A stretch of 64,000 bases of DNA from Streptomyces sp. BA2 (GCF_009769735.1 NZ_WSRO01000002.1:6522001-6586000); one strand, 5' to 3'. Shown: positions 40,617-51,247, numbered from the stretch's first letter. The notes: generated from the sequence alone by a model not told the origin. Numbers and translations: made by a program.

Positions 40617-41623
40617 CGAACCCGGTGAAGGCCGCCGTCTTCGGAACGGGCTCTTGGGGTACCGCCTTCGGCATGGTGCTCGCCGACGCCGGGTGCGACG
40701 TCACCCTGTGGGGCCGCCGCGCCGAACTCGCCGACGCCGTCAACTCCTCGCACAGCAACCCTGACTACCTCCCCGGTGTCGAACTCCCGGAGAACCTCAG
40801 GGCGACCACCGACCCGGCCGAGGCCGCGGCGGGCGCCGACTTCACCGTGCTCGCGGTGCCCTCGCAGACGCTGCGCGGCAACCTCGCCGAGTGGGCGCCG
40901 CTGCTCGCCACCGACACCGTGCTCGTCTCCCTCATGAAGGGCGTCGAACTGGGCTCCGCGATGCGGATGAGCGAGGTCATCGAGGACGTCACGAAGGTCG
41001 CCGCCGACCGTGTCGCCGTCGTCACGGGCCCCAACCTCGCCCGCGAGATCGCCGCCAGGCAGCCCGCGGCCGCCGTGGTCGCCTGCCGCGACGAATCGAT
41101 CGCGCAGCGCCTCCAGACCGCCTGCCACACCCCGTACTTCCGCCCGTACACGAACACGGACGTCGTCGGCTGCGAACTGGGCGGCGCCGTCAAGAACGTC
41201 ATCGGTCTCGCCGTCGGCATCGCGGACGGCATGGGCCTCGGCGACAACGCCAAGGGCTCGCTCATCACCCGCGGCCTCGCCGAGACCACCCGCCTGGGCC
41301 TGGCGATGGGCGCCGACCCGCTGACGTTCTCCGGACTCGCGGGCCTGGGCGACCTGGTGGCCACCTGCTCCTCGCCGCTGTCGCGCAACCACACCTTCGG
41401 CACGAACCTCGGCAAGGGCATGACGCTGGAGGAGACCATCGCGGTCACCAAGCAGACCGCCGAGGGCGTCAAGTCCTGTGAGTCGGTGCTTGATCTGGCC
41501 CGCAGGCACGGCGTCGACATGCCCATCACCGAGACGGTCGTGGGCATCGTGCACGAGGGCACACCGCCGGTGGTCGCCCTCAAGGAGCTGATGTCGCGCA
41601 GCGCCAAGCCCGAGCGCCGCTGA
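40613..41623 (+). CDS. gpsA: Glycerol-3-phosphate dehydrogenase (NAD(P)+)
   Basis: 336 residues. Rossmann motif GTGSWGTAFG at residue 10, then LMKGVE, GPNLAREIA, ELGGAVKNVIGLA (catalytic Lys region) and GLAGLGDLVATC. It makes sn-glycerol-3-phosphate for the neighbouring PlsC pathway. GTG overlapping the plsC stop, with GGAGG upstream. Confidence 0.95.
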   Translation: MTNPVKAAVFGTGSWGTAFGMVLADAGCDVTLWGRRAELADAVNSSHSNPDYLPGVELPENLRATTDPAEAAAGADFTVLAVPSQTLRGNLAEWAPLLATDTVLVSLMKGVELGSAMRMSEVIEDVTKVAADRVAVVTGPNLAREIAARQPAAAVVACRDESIAQRLQTACHTPYFRPYTNTDVVGCELGGAVKNVIGLAVGIADGMGLGDNAKGSLITRGLAETTRLGLAMGADPLTFSGLAGLGDLVATCSSPLSRNHTFGTNLGKGMTLEETIAVTKQTAEGVKSCESVLDLARRHGVDMPITETVVGIVHEGTPPVVALKELMSRSAKPERR

Positions 41624-41670
41624 CTGTCGCCGCTGACTCTCCCCGGGCCAGCGGGTACCCTCAAGCCGAT

Positions 41671-42849
41671 ATGAGCAGCGAGAACCTCCCCCAGAGCCCC
41701 GAGCCGCGCCCCGAGCAGAGCTCTGAGCTGCCGCTCCGCAAGCCGCGTGTGGCCGTCGTGTTCGGCGGCCGCAGCTCGGAGCACGGCATCTCGGTCGTCA
41801 CGGCGGGCGCCGTGCTGCGGGCCATCGACCGCACCAAGTACGACGTCCTGCCCATCGGCATCACGACGGACGGCCGCTGGGCCCTGACCGCCGACGATCC
41901 CGACCGCATGGCGATCACCGACCGGCAGGTGCCCAACGTCGACGCGCTCGCCGAGTCGGCCGACGGCGGCGTCGTGATGCCGCTGGACCCCGGCAACCGC
42001 GAGGTCGTCTACAGCGAGCCCGGCTCCGTGCCCAAGGCGCTCGGTGAGGTCGACGTCGTCTTCCCGATGCTGCACGGTCCGTACGGCGAGGACGGCACCC
42101 TCCAGGGACTCCTGGAGCTCTCCGGAGTGCCCTACGTGGGCGCCGGAGTGCTCGCGTCGGCTGTCGGCCAGGACAAGGAGTACATGAAGCGGGTGTTCAC
42201 CTCCTTCGGTCTCCCCGTCGGCCCGTACCTGGTGATCCGCCCGCGCGAGTGGGACCGTGACCAGGAGGGCGCCCGCAAGAAGATCGCGGAGTTCGCCGGC
42301 GACCACGGCTGGCCGCTGTTCATCAAGCCCGCGCGCGGGGGCTCCTCGATGGGCATCACGAAGGTCGACTCCTTCGAAGGCCTCGACGAGGCGATCGACG
42401 AGGCCCGCCGCCACGACCCCAAGATCCTCGTCGAGTCGCTCCTGCGCGGCCGCGAGATCGAGTGCGGGGTCCTGGAGTTCGAGGACGGACCGCGCGCGAG
42501 CGTGCCCGCCGAGATCCCGCCGGTGCAGTCGCACGACTACTACGACTTCGAGGCGAAGTACATCGACTCGACGCCCGGGATCGTGCCCGCCCCGCTGACG
42601 CCCGAGCAGACCGCCGAGATCCAGCGGCTCGCGGTCGACGCCTTCGAGGCCACGTCCTGCGAAGGTCTGGTGCGCGCGGACTTCTTCCTCACCGAGGACG
42701 GGTTCGTGATCAACGAGATCAACACGATGCCGGGCTTCACGCCCATCTCGATGTACCCGAAGATGTGGGAAGCGAGCGGCGTCAGCTACCCCGAACTCGT
42801 GGACCGCCTCGTGCAGGCGGCCCTCAACCGGTCGACGGGGCTGCGCTAG
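41671..42849 (+). CDS. ddlA: D-alanine--D-alanine ligase
   Basis: 392 residues. ATP-grasp enzyme: VVFGGRSSEHGISVVTAG near residue 30, HGPYGEDGTLQGLLE, FIKPARGGSSMGI, and metal ligands in INEINTMPGFTP. It makes the D-Ala-D-Ala dipeptide of peptidoglycan. TACCCT about nine bases before the ATG suggests a nearly leaderless promoter. Confidence 0.95.
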   Translation: MSSENLPQSPEPRPEQSSELPLRKPRVAVVFGGRSSEHGISVVTAGAVLRAIDRTKYDVLPIGITTDGRWALTADDPDRMAITDRQVPNVDALAESADGGVVMPLDPGNREVVYSEPGSVPKALGEVDVVFPMLHGPYGEDGTLQGLLELSGVPYVGAGVLASAVGQDKEYMKRVFTSFGLPVGPYLVIRPREWDRDQEGARKKIAEFAGDHGWPLFIKPARGGSSMGITKVDSFEGLDEAIDEARRHDPKILVESLLRGREIECGVLEFEDGPRASVPAEIPPVQSHDYYDFEAKYIDSTPGIVPAPLTPEQTAEIQRLAVDAFEATSCEGLVRADFFLTEDGFVINEINTMPGFTPISMYPKMWEASGVSYPELVDRLVQAALNRSTGLR

Positions 42850-42873
42850 CCCGGGAGACCCGTCAGAAGGGCC

Positions 42874-43362
42874 CTAGGCGATTCCCTTGGGGATGGTCTT
42901 CTTGACGGGGGCGGCGAAGTCCGTCAGCGGGCTCACGCCGTCCCCCGCGCGCTCCTTGGGCAGCGTGATCTCCACGTACGCCTTGCGCAGCGTGGTGGTG
43001 AAGCGGAACGAACCGTCGTCCTGCTCCTCGATCAGCCAGTTGACGCCGTCAGCCGTCACGCCGTCCGCCTCGGGGTCGTTCATCTTCGGCGGCTTGGCGA
43101 CACCACAGCGCAGTATGATCGCCGGGTCTCCCCACCCGGCGGTCAGCTCGGACTTCGGCTCGGGATCAACGCGCCCAAGACCGTCCACCTTCTTCGGCAG
43201 CCGCTTGTCCAGGTTCCGGCACAGTTCGGTGACCTTGCTGTCCGGGGTGGGAACCGCAGCCTTCACCGCTTCGTCTGCTGAGGAGCAGCCCGCGGACGCG
43301 ATCAGCAGTGCGAGGGCGGGAGCTGAGACGAGGCAGCGACGCCGGCGACGGGAAATCTTCAC
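42874..43362 (-). CDS. DUF3515 lipoprotein
   Basis: 162 residues. Arg-rich start, hydrophobic core and lipobox ASAGC (Cys at 26), then DUF3515 with VTELCRNLDKRLP and WGDPAIILRCGV; two conserved Cys pairs may bond outside the cell. Function unknown. Usually found next to ddlA in Streptomyces. Confidence 0.85.
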   Translation of the reverse strand: MKISRRRRRCLVSAPALALLIASAGCSSADEAVKAAVPTPDSKVTELCRNLDKRLPKKVDGLGRVDPEPKSELTAGWGDPAIILRCGVAKPPKMNDPEADGVTADGVNWLIEEQDDGSFRFTTTLRKAYVEITLPKERAGDGVSPLTDFAAPVKKTIPKGIA

Positions 43363-43382
43363 CGGCCAAGGGTAGACGGGGG

Positions 43383-43616
43383 CTACAAGTGCACGACGGG
43401 GCAGGTCAGGGTCCGGGTGATGCCGTCCACTTGCTGGACCTTGGCGACCACCATGCGGCCGAGTTCGTCGACCGTGTCCGCCTGGGCGCGCACGATGACA
43501 TCGTAGGGTCCGGTCACGTCCTCGGCCTGGATCACTCCTGGGATCTTGCCGATCAGCTCGGCGACGGTCGACGCCTTGCCGACCTCTGTTTGGATCAGGA
43601 TGTACGCCTGTACCAC
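43383..43616 (-). CDS. Stand-alone Lrp/AsnC ligand-binding (RAM) protein
   Basis: 77 residues from GTG 43616, preceded by GGAGGTTCC. It is a single RAM/ACT-like domain (AYILIQTEVGKASTVAELIG, GPYDVIVRAQADTVDEL) without the DNA-binding half. Such short proteins bind amino acids or modulate full-length Lrp regulators. Longer upstream reading frames are not needed. Confidence 0.88.
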   Translation of the reverse strand: MVQAYILIQTEVGKASTVAELIGKIPGVIQAEDVTGPYDVIVRAQADTVDELGRMVVAKVQQVDGITRTLTCPVVHL

Positions 43617-43825
43617 GGAACCTCCAGGGCGGCCACGAGGATCATGTGGGGAGAAGGGACGCCACGGTACCGCGTCGCCGCTTCTCGCGGGGAGACCCGG
43701 GGGACCTGTGGCGCGCACATCGCGGTGGACGGGCAACAGAAGTTGACGGTCATATCGACCGTACCTATGACAGTGACGGCTCGCGACCGCAAGCCGAGCA
43801 GCGTGAAAGGGCATGGTGAGTCCCG

Positions 43826-44794
43826 GTGAAGGGAACCGTCGGCGAGTTGGGGGAGTTCGGGCTCATCAGGGAACTCACCTCTCGGCTCACCTCCACCCCG
43901 GCCGTCCGGCTCGGTCCTGGCGACGACGCCGCCGTCGTGTCGGCTCCCGACCGCAGGGTCGTGGCGAGCACCGACATCCTCCTGGAGGGGCGGCACTTCC
44001 GCCGTGACTGGTCGACCGCGTACGACGTGGGCCGCAAGGCAGCCGCGCAGAATTTGGCCGACATCGCGGCCATGGGCGCCGTGCCGACCGCGCTCCTCCT
44101 GGGCCTTGTCGTGCCCGCCGAACTCCCCGCCAGCTGGCCCACGGAGCTCATGGACGGCCTGCGGGACGAATGCCAGGTCGCGGGAGCGGCCGTCGTGGGC
44201 GGTGATGTCGTACGGGGTGACACGATCACCGTCGCGATCACCGCGCTCGGCGATCTGCGCAACCACGAGCCGGTCACCCGCGCCGGGGCGCAGCCCGGCG
44301 ATGTCGTCGCCGTCACCGGCTGGTTGGGCTGGTCCGCAGCCGGGCACGCGGTGCTCTCGCGCGGCTTCCGCTCGCCCCGCGCCTTCGTGGAGGCCCACCG
44401 CAGGCCCGAACCGCCGTACCACGCGGGCCCCGCGGCCGCGGGACTCGGCGCCACCTCGATGACGGACGTGAGCGACGGCCTGATCGCCGACCTCGGCCAC
44501 ATCGCCGAGTCGAGCAAGGTGCGCATCGACATCCGCTCCGGAGACGTAGACGTGCCCTCCCAGATGAATGACATCGGCCAGGCCGTCGGCGTCGACCCGC
44601 TGCAGTGGGTGCTCAACGGCGGCGAGGACCACGCGATCGTGGCGACGTTCCCGCCGGACGTGAAGCTGCCCGCCCGCTGGAAGGTCATCGGCGAGGTCCT
44701 CAACCCCTCGGCCCTGCCGCAGGTGACGGTGGACGGGGCGCCCTGGACCAGCAAGGGCTGGGACCACTTCGGGGACAACGGGGACATGGAGTGA
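43826..44794 (+). CDS. thiL: Thiamine-monophosphate kinase
   Basis: 322 residues. PurM-like fold: GELGEFGLI at the start, [10 protein letters not shown] (Mg-binding Asp pair), [19 protein letters not shown] and [11 protein letters not shown]. It makes thiamine diphosphate from the monophosphate. GTG start; the stop overlaps thiD. Confidence 0.93.
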   Translation: MKGTVGELGEFGLIRELTSRLTSTPAVRLGPGDDAAVVSAPDRRVVASTDILLEGRHFRRDWSTAYDVGRKAAAQNLADIAAMGAVPTALLLGLVVPAELPASWPTELMDGLRDECQVAGAAVVGGDVVRGDTITVAITALGDLRNHEPVTRAGAQPGDVVAVTGWLGWSAAGHAVLSRGFRSPRAFVEAHRRPEPPYHAGPAAAGLGATSMTDVSDGLIADLGHIAESSKVRIDIRSGDVDVPSQMNDIGQAVGVDPLQWVLNGGEDHAIVATFPPDVKLPARWKVIGEVLNPSALPQVTVDGAPWTSKGWDHFGDNGDME

Positions 44795-45606
44795 GCGCGG
44801 TCCTTGGAGCGGGCCAGGCCCCGCCCCGCGTCCTGACCGTCGCCGGTTCCGACTCCGGCGGCGGCGCGGGCATCCAGGCCGACTTGAAGACGATGCTGGC
44901 ACTCGGCACGCACGGCATGAGCGTCGTCACGGCCGTCACCGCGCAGAACTCCCTTGGCGTACAAGGCTTTTGGGAGCTGCCGGTGGATGCGGTGCGCGCG
45001 CAGTACCGCAGCGTCGTCGACGACATCGGCGTACAGGCCGTCAAGACCGGCATGCTCGCCTCGGCCGAACTGGTCGAGGCGGTGGCCGAGTTGATCGCAG
45101 GCACCGACGCCCCCTCGGTCGTCGACCCGGTGGGCGTCTCCAAGCACGGCGACTCGCTCCTGGCCGCCTCGGCGCTCGGCTCCGTACGGACGAAGCTGCT
45201 GCCCGTCGCCACGGTCGCGACCCCGAACCTCGACGAGGTCGCACAGCTCACGGGCGTCCACGTCGAGTCCGAGGACGGAATGCGGCGGGCGGCGGCGGCC
45301 CTCCTGGCGTACGGCCCGCGATGGGCGCTCATCAAGGGAGGGCACCTCCGGGGTGATGCGGTGGACCTGCTCACCGACGGCTCCGACGAGCACTGGCTGC
45401 GCGCGCCCCGCCACGACAACCGCCACACGCACGGCACGGGCTGCACCCTCGCGAGTGCCATCGCCTCGCACCTGGCCAAGGGCCTGCCGGTGCCGGAGGC
45501 CGTCGCGGCGGCGAAGGAGTACGTGACCGGGGCGATCGCGGCCGGGTTCGCGCTCGGTGGCGGGATCGGGCCCGTGGATCATGGCTGGCGGTTCCGGGGC
45601 CGGTAA
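44791..45606 (+). CDS. thiD: Hydroxymethylpyrimidine/phosphomethylpyrimidine kinase
   Basis: 271 residues from GTG 44791, overlapping the thiL stop as GTGA. Ribokinase-like: [18 protein letters not shown] near residue 19, [15 protein letters not shown], and [17 protein letters not shown] (anion hole and catalytic Asp region: the usual GTGC). Note PVGVSKHG where many ThiD have PVMVAKSG. It phosphorylates HMP(-P) for thiamine synthesis. Confidence 0.93.
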   Translation: MSAVLGAGQAPPRVLTVAGSDSGGGAGIQADLKTMLALGTHGMSVVTAVTAQNSLGVQGFWELPVDAVRAQYRSVVDDIGVQAVKTGMLASAELVEAVAELIAGTDAPSVVDPVGVSKHGDSLLAASALGSVRTKLLPVATVATPNLDEVAQLTGVHVESEDGMRRAAAALLAYGPRWALIKGGHLRGDAVDLLTDGSDEHWLRAPRHDNRHTHGTGCTLASAIASHLAKGLPVPEAVAAAKEYVTGAIAAGFALGGGIGPVDHGWRFRGR

Positions 45607-45622
45607 GGGGCTCGGGCACACG

Positions 45623-45656
45623 AAAGAGCCGGTCCCCCGAGGGGGACCGGCTCTTT
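45623..45656. terminator. Bidirectional terminator between thiD and rpmB
   Basis: AAAGAGCCGGTCCCC and GGGGACCGGCTCTTT, 15-bp perfect stem, CGAG loop, with A and T runs at the ends for both directions. Confidence 0.9.
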
Positions 45657-45689
45657 CAGCAACCAGCTAGGTGGCCGCGCTTACTTGCG

Positions 45690-45875
45690 TCAGCGCGAGA
45701 CCTTGCCGGCCTTGATGCACGAGGTGCAGGCGTTGAGCCGCTTCGGCGTCCCGCTGACCACGGCACGAACGCGCTGGATGTTCGGGTTCCAGCGACGGGA
45801 CGTACGGCGGTGAGAGTGCGAGATGTTGTTGCCGAAGCTCGGCCCCTTGCCGCAGACGTCGCAGTTGGCAGCCAC
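45690..45875 (-). CDS. rpmB: 50S ribosomal protein L28
   Basis: 61 residues, full length. CDVCGKGPSFGNNISHSHRR and ACTSCIKAGKV; the two Cys pairs make it the zinc-binding (C+) form of L28. ATG start. A perfect 18-bp palindrome, ATCCCGGCATGCCGGGAT, lies just upstream at 45912-45929 and may be a leader hairpin. Confidence 0.95.
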   Translation of the reverse strand: MAANCDVCGKGPSFGNNISHSHRRTSRRWNPNIQRVRAVVSGTPKRLNACTSCIKAGKVSR

Positions 45876-46114
45876 GGGTCACTCCAAGACTTCAGATGCA
45901 CTTACGGTTAATCCCGGCATGCCGGGATCAGTGCAATGATCGTGGGTGGCGTTGCCAGGAGGAATGGCCCGATGGGTATCGGGCAACCGGAGCAGCATAC
46001 AACGACTGCTTCGATAGAACGAAACTACCATGTCTCGCCCCGGCCCCGCCCCGGGCCTTTCGCCCTTCCCGGTCTACGCTGCGTCCATTCCGGATGCCCT
46101 TAGGAGGCGAGCAG

Positions 46115-47770
46115 GTGCCGCAGAACCTCGACGCCGTCGCGGTGCGCGCCTGGTGCGGCCTCGCTCTGGACGCCCTGGGACGGGCCCGCGAGGAGATCGA
46201 CGCGATCAACGTCTATCCGGTCGCGGACGGGGACACCGGAACGAACCTCTATCTGACCGTGGAATCGGCGTCCCAGGCGGTCGACGCGGTCTTCACGGGC
46301 CTGGAGCCGGCCCGCCCCTCGCTGGCCGAGGCCGCGCGGGCGATGGCGCACGGCGCGCTGATCGGGGCCCGCGGGAACTCGGGCACGATCCTGTCGCAGC
46401 TGCTGCGGGGGATGGCGCAGGTCCTCGGCGCCGACCGTGACACTGATCACGCCGACAGCCGGGCGCTGGCGCTCGCGCTGGGGCGGGCCGCCGAGTCCGC
46501 CTACCAAGCGGTGGCGCACCCCGTCGAGGGCACGGTCCTGACGGTGGCGGCCGCCGCTGCCGACGCGGCGTCCGCGGCGGCTTCTGGCGCCGACGGCGAC
46601 TGCGGGGCGGTGGCGCGGGCCGCGTACGACGGTGCGTGCCGGGCGCTGGACGCGACGCCGGAGCAGCTCGCGGTGCTCGGCCGCGCGGGAGTGGTGGACG
46701 CCGGGGGGCGCGGGCTCGTGGCGGTGCTCGGGGCGCTCGTGGAGGTCCTGTCGGGCGAGACGGTGCTCCTGAAGACGGCTTCGGCTTCGGGCGGCCACGC
46801 GCGCGTGGAGCCCATCGAGTGCCAGGACGCCCCAGCCGACGCCACGGCCCCGGCCTTCGAGGTCATCTACCTCCTGGAGGCCGACGACACGGCCGTCGCG
46901 CGGCTGCGGACCCGTCTTGACGGGCTCGGGGACTCACTCGTCGTCGTCGGCGGTGACGGGCTGTGGAACGTCCACGTCCATGTGGACGACGCCGGTGCCG
47001 CCGTCGAGGCGGGCGTCGAGGCCGGGCGGCCCCACCGCATCCGCATCACCCACTTCGGGGTGGGCGACGCGCACACCGCGGGCGCCGTGCAGCCGCCCCG
47101 GGAACGGGCGCAGCGCGGGATCGTCGCCGTCGTACCGGGGGAGGGGCTCGCCGGTCTCTACGCCGATGCCGGTGCGACCACCGTGCCCACGCGCCCCGGG
47201 GAGCCGCCCGCCAGCGGAGAACTCGTCGACGCCATCCGGCGGGCCCACGCGCGCGAGGTGGTTCTCCTGCCGAACGACGCCGAGCTGCGCCACACCGCGG
47301 CCGCCGCGGCGGAGCAGGCCCGCACCGAAGGGGTGCGGGTCGCGCTGATCCCGACCCGGTCCGCGGTCCAGGGCATCGCGGCGCTCGCCGTGCACGAGCC
47401 GGACCGCCGCTTCGACGAGGACGTCGTCGCGATGACCTCGGCGGCAGGCGCGACGCGGTACGCCGAACTGGCCGTCGCCGAGCGGCAGTCGTGGACCATG
47501 GCGGGCATCTGCCAGGCAGGGGACGTCCTCGGCCTGATCGACGGCGATGTCGCGCTGATCGGCGACGACACCACGCGCACCGCATGCTCCGTCCTCGACC
47601 GGATGCTGGCCGCGGGCGGCGAGATGGTCACGCTGGTGCTCGGCGACGACGTGCCGGACAGTCTCGGCGACGACCTGGAGAAGCATGTGCGCGAGGCGCA
47701 TCTGGCGGTCGACACGGTGGTCTACCGCGGCGGACGCCAGTCGGCGCTGCTCCTGATCGGCGTGGAGTAA
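46115..47770 (+). CDS. DhaL/FakA-like kinase (DAK2 and DegV-linked domain)
   Basis: 551 residues from GTG 46115, with TTAGGAGGCGAGCAG upstream; an ATG at 46094 would add seven residues including a rare TTA leucine codon. The N-terminal DhaL domain has INVYPVADGDTGTNLY (Mg/ATP-binding Asp residues) and GARGNSGTILSQLLRG. The C-terminal half resembles FakA/YloV, the kinase that works with DegV-type fatty-acid-binding proteins. It may phosphorylate fatty acids. Commonly next to recG. Confidence 0.88.
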   Translation: MPQNLDAVAVRAWCGLALDALGRAREEIDAINVYPVADGDTGTNLYLTVESASQAVDAVFTGLEPARPSLAEAARAMAHGALIGARGNSGTILSQLLRGMAQVLGADRDTDHADSRALALALGRAAESAYQAVAHPVEGTVLTVAAAAADAASAAASGADGDCGAVARAAYDGACRALDATPEQLAVLGRAGVVDAGGRGLVAVLGALVEVLSGETVLLKTASASGGHARVEPIECQDAPADATAPAFEVIYLLEADDTAVARLRTRLDGLGDSLVVVGGDGLWNVHVHVDDAGAAVEAGVEAGRPHRIRITHFGVGDAHTAGAVQPPRERAQRGIVAVVPGEGLAGLYADAGATTVPTRPGEPPASGELVDAIRRAHAREVVLLPNDAELRHTAAAAAEQARTEGVRVALIPTRSAVQGIAALAVHEPDRRFDEDVVAMTSAAGATRYAELAVAERQSWTMAGICQAGDVLGLIDGDVALIGDDTTRTACSVLDRMLAAGGEMVTLVLGDDVPDSLGDDLEKHVREAHLAVDTVVYRGGRQSALLLIGVE

Positions 47771-47840
47771 CCCTGCCTCCCGCCTTACTGACCAGCGGAT
47801 TTCACAGACGTACGCCGAATTGTCAGTGGTGTGGTGTGCA

Positions 47841-50042
47841 ATGGATCTCGTGCCCGCGCTCGAAGAACCCCTGAAGAAAGTGGTCGGTCCCGCCACCGCG
47901 AAGGTGATGGCCGAGCACCTGGACCTGCACACCGTCGGCGACCTGCTGCACCACTACCCACGGCGGTACGCGGAGCGGGGCGAGCTCACACGCCTCGCCG
48001 ACCTGCCGCTGGACGAGCACGTCACGGTGGTCGCCCAGGTCGCGACGGCGCGCATCCTGACCTTCAACGGCGGCAGGGGCCAGCGCCTCGAAGTGACGAT
48101 CACCGACGGCAGCGGCCAGCTCCAGCTGGTCTTCTTCGGCCGGGGCATCCACAAGCCGCACAAGGACCTGCTGCCCGGCACACGCGCGATGTTCGCGGGC
48201 AAGGCATCCGTCTTCAACCGCAAGATGCAGCTCGCCCACCCGGCGTACGAACTCCTCAAGGGCGACTCCGACAACGCCGACGAGGCGGTCGACTCCTGGG
48301 CAGGCGCCCTCATCCCGATCTACCCGGCCACCGCCAAGCTGGAGTCCTGGAAGATCGCCAAGTCCGTCGACGCGGTCCTGCCGAGCGCCCAGGAAGCCGT
48401 CGACCCGCTGCCGCCGGGCCTTCGCGACGGCCGGGAGCTGATCCCGCTCCCCGAAGCGCTCCTGAAGATCCACCGCCCGCAGACCAAGGCGGACATCGAA
48501 TCCGCCCGCGACCGCCTCAAGTGGGACGAGGCCTTCGTCCTCCAGGTGGCCCTGGCCCGCCGGAGGTACGCGGACGCGCAGCTCCCCGCCATCGCCCGCC
48601 GCCCCCGCGCGGGCGGCCTGCTCGAAGCCTTCGACGCCAAGCTGCCCTTCACCCTTACCGAGGGACAGGAGAAGGTCTCCAAGGAGATCTTCGACGACCT
48701 GGCGACCGAGCACCCGATGCACCGACTGCTCCAGGGAGAGGTCGGATCGGGCAAGACGATGGTGGCCCTGCGCGCCATGCTCGCCGTCGTGGACGCGGGC
48801 GGGCAGGCCGCGATGCTCGCGCCCACCGAGGTCCTCGCCCAGCAGCACCACCACTCGATCACCGAGATGATGGGCGATCTTGCCGAGGGCGGCATGCTCG
48901 GCGGCTCGGACCAGGGCACGAAGGTCACGCTGCTCACCGGCTCGATGGGGGTGGCGGGCCGGCGCCAGGCCCTGCTCGACCTGGTCACCGGCGAGGCAGG
49001 GATCGTCATCGGCACGCACGCGCTGATCGAGGACAAGGTCCAGTTCCACGACCTGGGCCTGGTCGTCGTAGACGAACAGCACCGCTTCGGGGTCGAGCAG
49101 CGCGACGCCCTGCGCGGGAAGGGCAAGCAGCCCCCGCACCTCCTCGTCATGACGGCCACGCCCATTCCGCGCACGGTCGCGATGACGGTCTTCGGCGACC
49201 TGGAGACCTCGGTCCTGGACCAGCTCCCCGCGGGCCGTTCACCGATCGCCAGCCATGTCGTCCCGGCCGAGGACAAGCCCCACTTCCTGGCGCGCGCGTG
49301 GGAGCGCGTGCGCGAGGAGGTCGAGAACGGCCACCAGGCGTACGTGGTGTGCCCCCGGATCGGCGATGAGGAGGACGATCCGAAGAAGGCCAAGAAGAAG
49401 GCCGAGGAGGAGGCCACCGCCGAGAAGCGGCCCCCGCTCGCAGTCATCGAGGTCGCCGAGCAGCTCGCCCGCGGCCCGTTGAGCGGCCTGAAGGTCGAGA
49501 TCCTGCACGGCCGCATGCAGCCCGACGACAAGGACGCGGTGATGCGCCGCTTCGCCGCGGGCGAGACCCAGGTCCTGGTCGCGACGACGGTCATCGAGGT
49601 CGGCGTGAACGTCCCGAACGCCACCGCGATGGTGATCATGGACGCGGACCGCTTCGGCGTATCGCAGCTGCACCAGCTGCGCGGCCGCGTCGGCCGCGGC
49701 TCGGCCCCCGGCCTCTGCCTGCTGGTCACCGACATGCCCGAGGCGAGCCCCGCCCGCGCCCGCCTCGGAGCCGTGGCCGCGACGCTCGACGGCTTCGAGC
49801 TCTCCAGGATCGACCTGGAGCAGCGCCGCGAGGGCGACGTACTGGGCCAGGCGCAGTCCGGTGTCCGCTCCAGCCTGCGCATGCTCGCGGTCATCGAGGA
49901 CGAGGAGATCATCGCCGAGGCCCGCGAGGAGGCCGTGACGGTGGTGTCGAACGACCCGGAGCTGGAACACCTGCCCGAGCTGCGCACGGCTCTGGACGCC
50001 CTCCTGGACGACGAGCGCGAGCAGTACCTCGACAAGGGGTGA
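47841..50042 (+). CDS. recG: ATP-dependent DNA helicase RecG
   Basis: 733 residues from ATG 47841 (MDLVPALEEPLKKVVGP); a TTG seven codons earlier is possible. Wedge/OB domain first, then Walker A GEVGSGKT near residue 300, the RecG-type DEQH box (VVVDEQHRFGV), TATPIPRT, and the C-terminal helicase motifs HGRMQPDDKD, QLRGRVGRG. It remodels replication forks and Holliday junctions. An insert rich in Lys and Glu (about 510-530) is a linker. Confidence 0.94.
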   Translation: MDLVPALEEPLKKVVGPATAKVMAEHLDLHTVGDLLHHYPRRYAERGELTRLADLPLDEHVTVVAQVATARILTFNGGRGQRLEVTITDGSGQLQLVFFGRGIHKPHKDLLPGTRAMFAGKASVFNRKMQLAHPAYELLKGDSDNADEAVDSWAGALIPIYPATAKLESWKIAKSVDAVLPSAQEAVDPLPPGLRDGRELIPLPEALLKIHRPQTKADIESARDRLKWDEAFVLQVALARRRYADAQLPAIARRPRAGGLLEAFDAKLPFTLTEGQEKVSKEIFDDLATEHPMHRLLQGEVGSGKTMVALRAMLAVVDAGGQAAMLAPTEVLAQQHHHSITEMMGDLAEGGMLGGSDQGTKVTLLTGSMGVAGRRQALLDLVTGEAGIVIGTHALIEDKVQFHDLGLVVVDEQHRFGVEQRDALRGKGKQPPHLLVMTATPIPRTVAMTVFGDLETSVLDQLPAGRSPIASHVVPAEDKPHFLARAWERVREEVENGHQAYVVCPRIGDEEDDPKKAKKKAEEEATAEKRPPLAVIEVAEQLARGPLSGLKVEILHGRMQPDDKDAVMRRFAAGETQVLVATTVIEVGVNVPNATAMVIMDADRFGVSQLHQLRGRVGRGSAPGLCLLVTDMPEASPARARLGAVAATLDGFELSRIDLEQRREGDVLGQAQSGVRSSLRMLAVIEDEEIIAEAREEAVTVVSNDPELEHLPELRTALDALLDDEREQYLDKG

Positions 50043-50147
50043 CAAGAGGGGACGACGCGGTGACAAGGGCTGACAGGCAGGAGCGGCGCCGAGGCTGAGA
50101 GACTGAGGCCGGATCTTCCGCACGTTCGTTCACCGACAAGGACTCAG

Positions 50148-50741
50148 ATGACCCGCGTGATCGCCGGAGTGGCCGGCGGACGTCGCCTCGCCGTCCCGCC
50201 AGGAAACGGCACACGGCCCACGACCGACCGCGCACGCGAGGGCCTGTTCTCCACCTGGCAGGCCCTACAGGGCACGCTGGAGGGTGCACGCGTCCTCGAC
50301 CTGTACGCCGGGTCCGGGGCCATCGGCCTCGAAGCGCTCTCGCGCGGTGCGGGCCACGCCCTGCTCGTCGAGGCCGACGCCCGAGCGGTGCGCACCGTCA
50401 GGGAGAACGTGAAGTCGATCGGCCTGCCCGGCGCAGAGGTCAGGGCGGGCAAAGCGGCCCAGATCGTCCAGGGCGGCGCCCCCACGACCCCGTACGACCT
50501 GGTCTTTCTCGACCCTCCGTACGTCGTCACCGATGACGATCTTCGCGAGATCCTGCTCACACTCCGCGCGGGGGGCTGGCTCACGGACGACGCGCTCGTC
50601 ACCGTTGAACGCAGTACCAGAGGCGGAGAATTCGGCTGGCCCGACGGCTTTGAAGCACTGAGGTCCCGTCGCTACGGCGAAGGCACGTTTTGGTACGGTC
50701 GCGCCGCCTCTACGTGCGACGACTCAGTGATCGCGCCATGA
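50148..50741 (+). CDS. rsmD: 16S rRNA (guanine(966)-N2)-methyltransferase RsmD
   Basis: 197 residues. [16 protein letters not shown] at the N-terminus, SAM motif [19 protein letters not shown] and catalytic DPPY. It methylates G966 of 16S rRNA. Followed by coaD, as in many bacteria. Confidence 0.93.
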   Translation: MTRVIAGVAGGRRLAVPPGNGTRPTTDRAREGLFSTWQALQGTLEGARVLDLYAGSGAIGLEALSRGAGHALLVEADARAVRTVRENVKSIGLPGAEVRAGKAAQIVQGGAPTTPYDLVFLDPPYVVTDDDLREILLTLRAGGWLTDDALVTVERSTRGGEFGWPDGFEALRSRRYGEGTFWYGRAASTCDDSVIAP

Positions 50742-50767
50742 CCGGACCGGAGAGCGAGGGACTTCAG

Positions 50768-51247
50768 TTGCGCCGCGCCGTCTGTCCGGGGTCATTCGAC
50801 CCCATCACCAATGGACACCTCGACATCATCGCCCGCGCCTCAAAGCTGTACGACGTGGTGCACGTCGCGGTGATGATCAATCAGTCGAAGAAGGGCCTGT
50901 TCACCGTCGACGAGCGGATCGAGCTGATCCGCGAGGTGACCGCCGACTTCGGGAACGTCGAGGTCGAGTCCTTCCACGGCCTCCTCGTCGACTTCTGCAA
51001 GCAGCGCGACATCCCGGCCATCGTCAAGGGTCTGCGCGCCGTCAGCGACTTCGACTACGAACTGCAGATGGCCCAGATGAACAACGGCCTCTCGGGCGTC
51101 GAGACCCTCTTCGTGCCCACCAACCCCACCTACAGCTTCCTCTCCTCCTCGCTGGTCAAGGAAGTGGCCGCCTGGGGCGGCGACGTCGCCCACCTGCTGC
51201 CGCCGGTGGTCCACGAGGCACTGGTGGAGCGCATCGGCAAGAAGTGA
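50768..51247 (+). CDS. coaD: Phosphopantetheine adenylyltransferase
   Basis: 159 residues from TTG 50768, the normal length ([20 protein letters not shown]), with GAGGGACTTCAG upstream; the alternative ATG 50738 overlaps the rsmD stop and adds ten residues. [10 protein letters not shown] is the nucleotidyltransferase TxGH region and [15 protein letters not shown] the C-terminal motif. It makes dephospho-CoA. Confidence 0.94.
   Translation: MRRAVCPGSFDPITNGHLDIIARASKLYDVVHVAVMINQSKKGLFTVDERIELIREVTADFGNVEVESFHGLLVDFCKQRDIPAIVKGLRAVSDFDYELQMAQMNNGLSGVETLFVPTNPTYSFLSSSLVKEVAAWGGDVAHLLPPVVHEALVERIGKK

Noticed and set aside
46094..46114. ATG 46094 start for the DhaL/FakA-like gene, giving a TTA codon (bldA control)
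   Set aside because: The perfect AGGAGG lies after this ATG and is spaced for GTG 46115, so the TTA is probably not translated.
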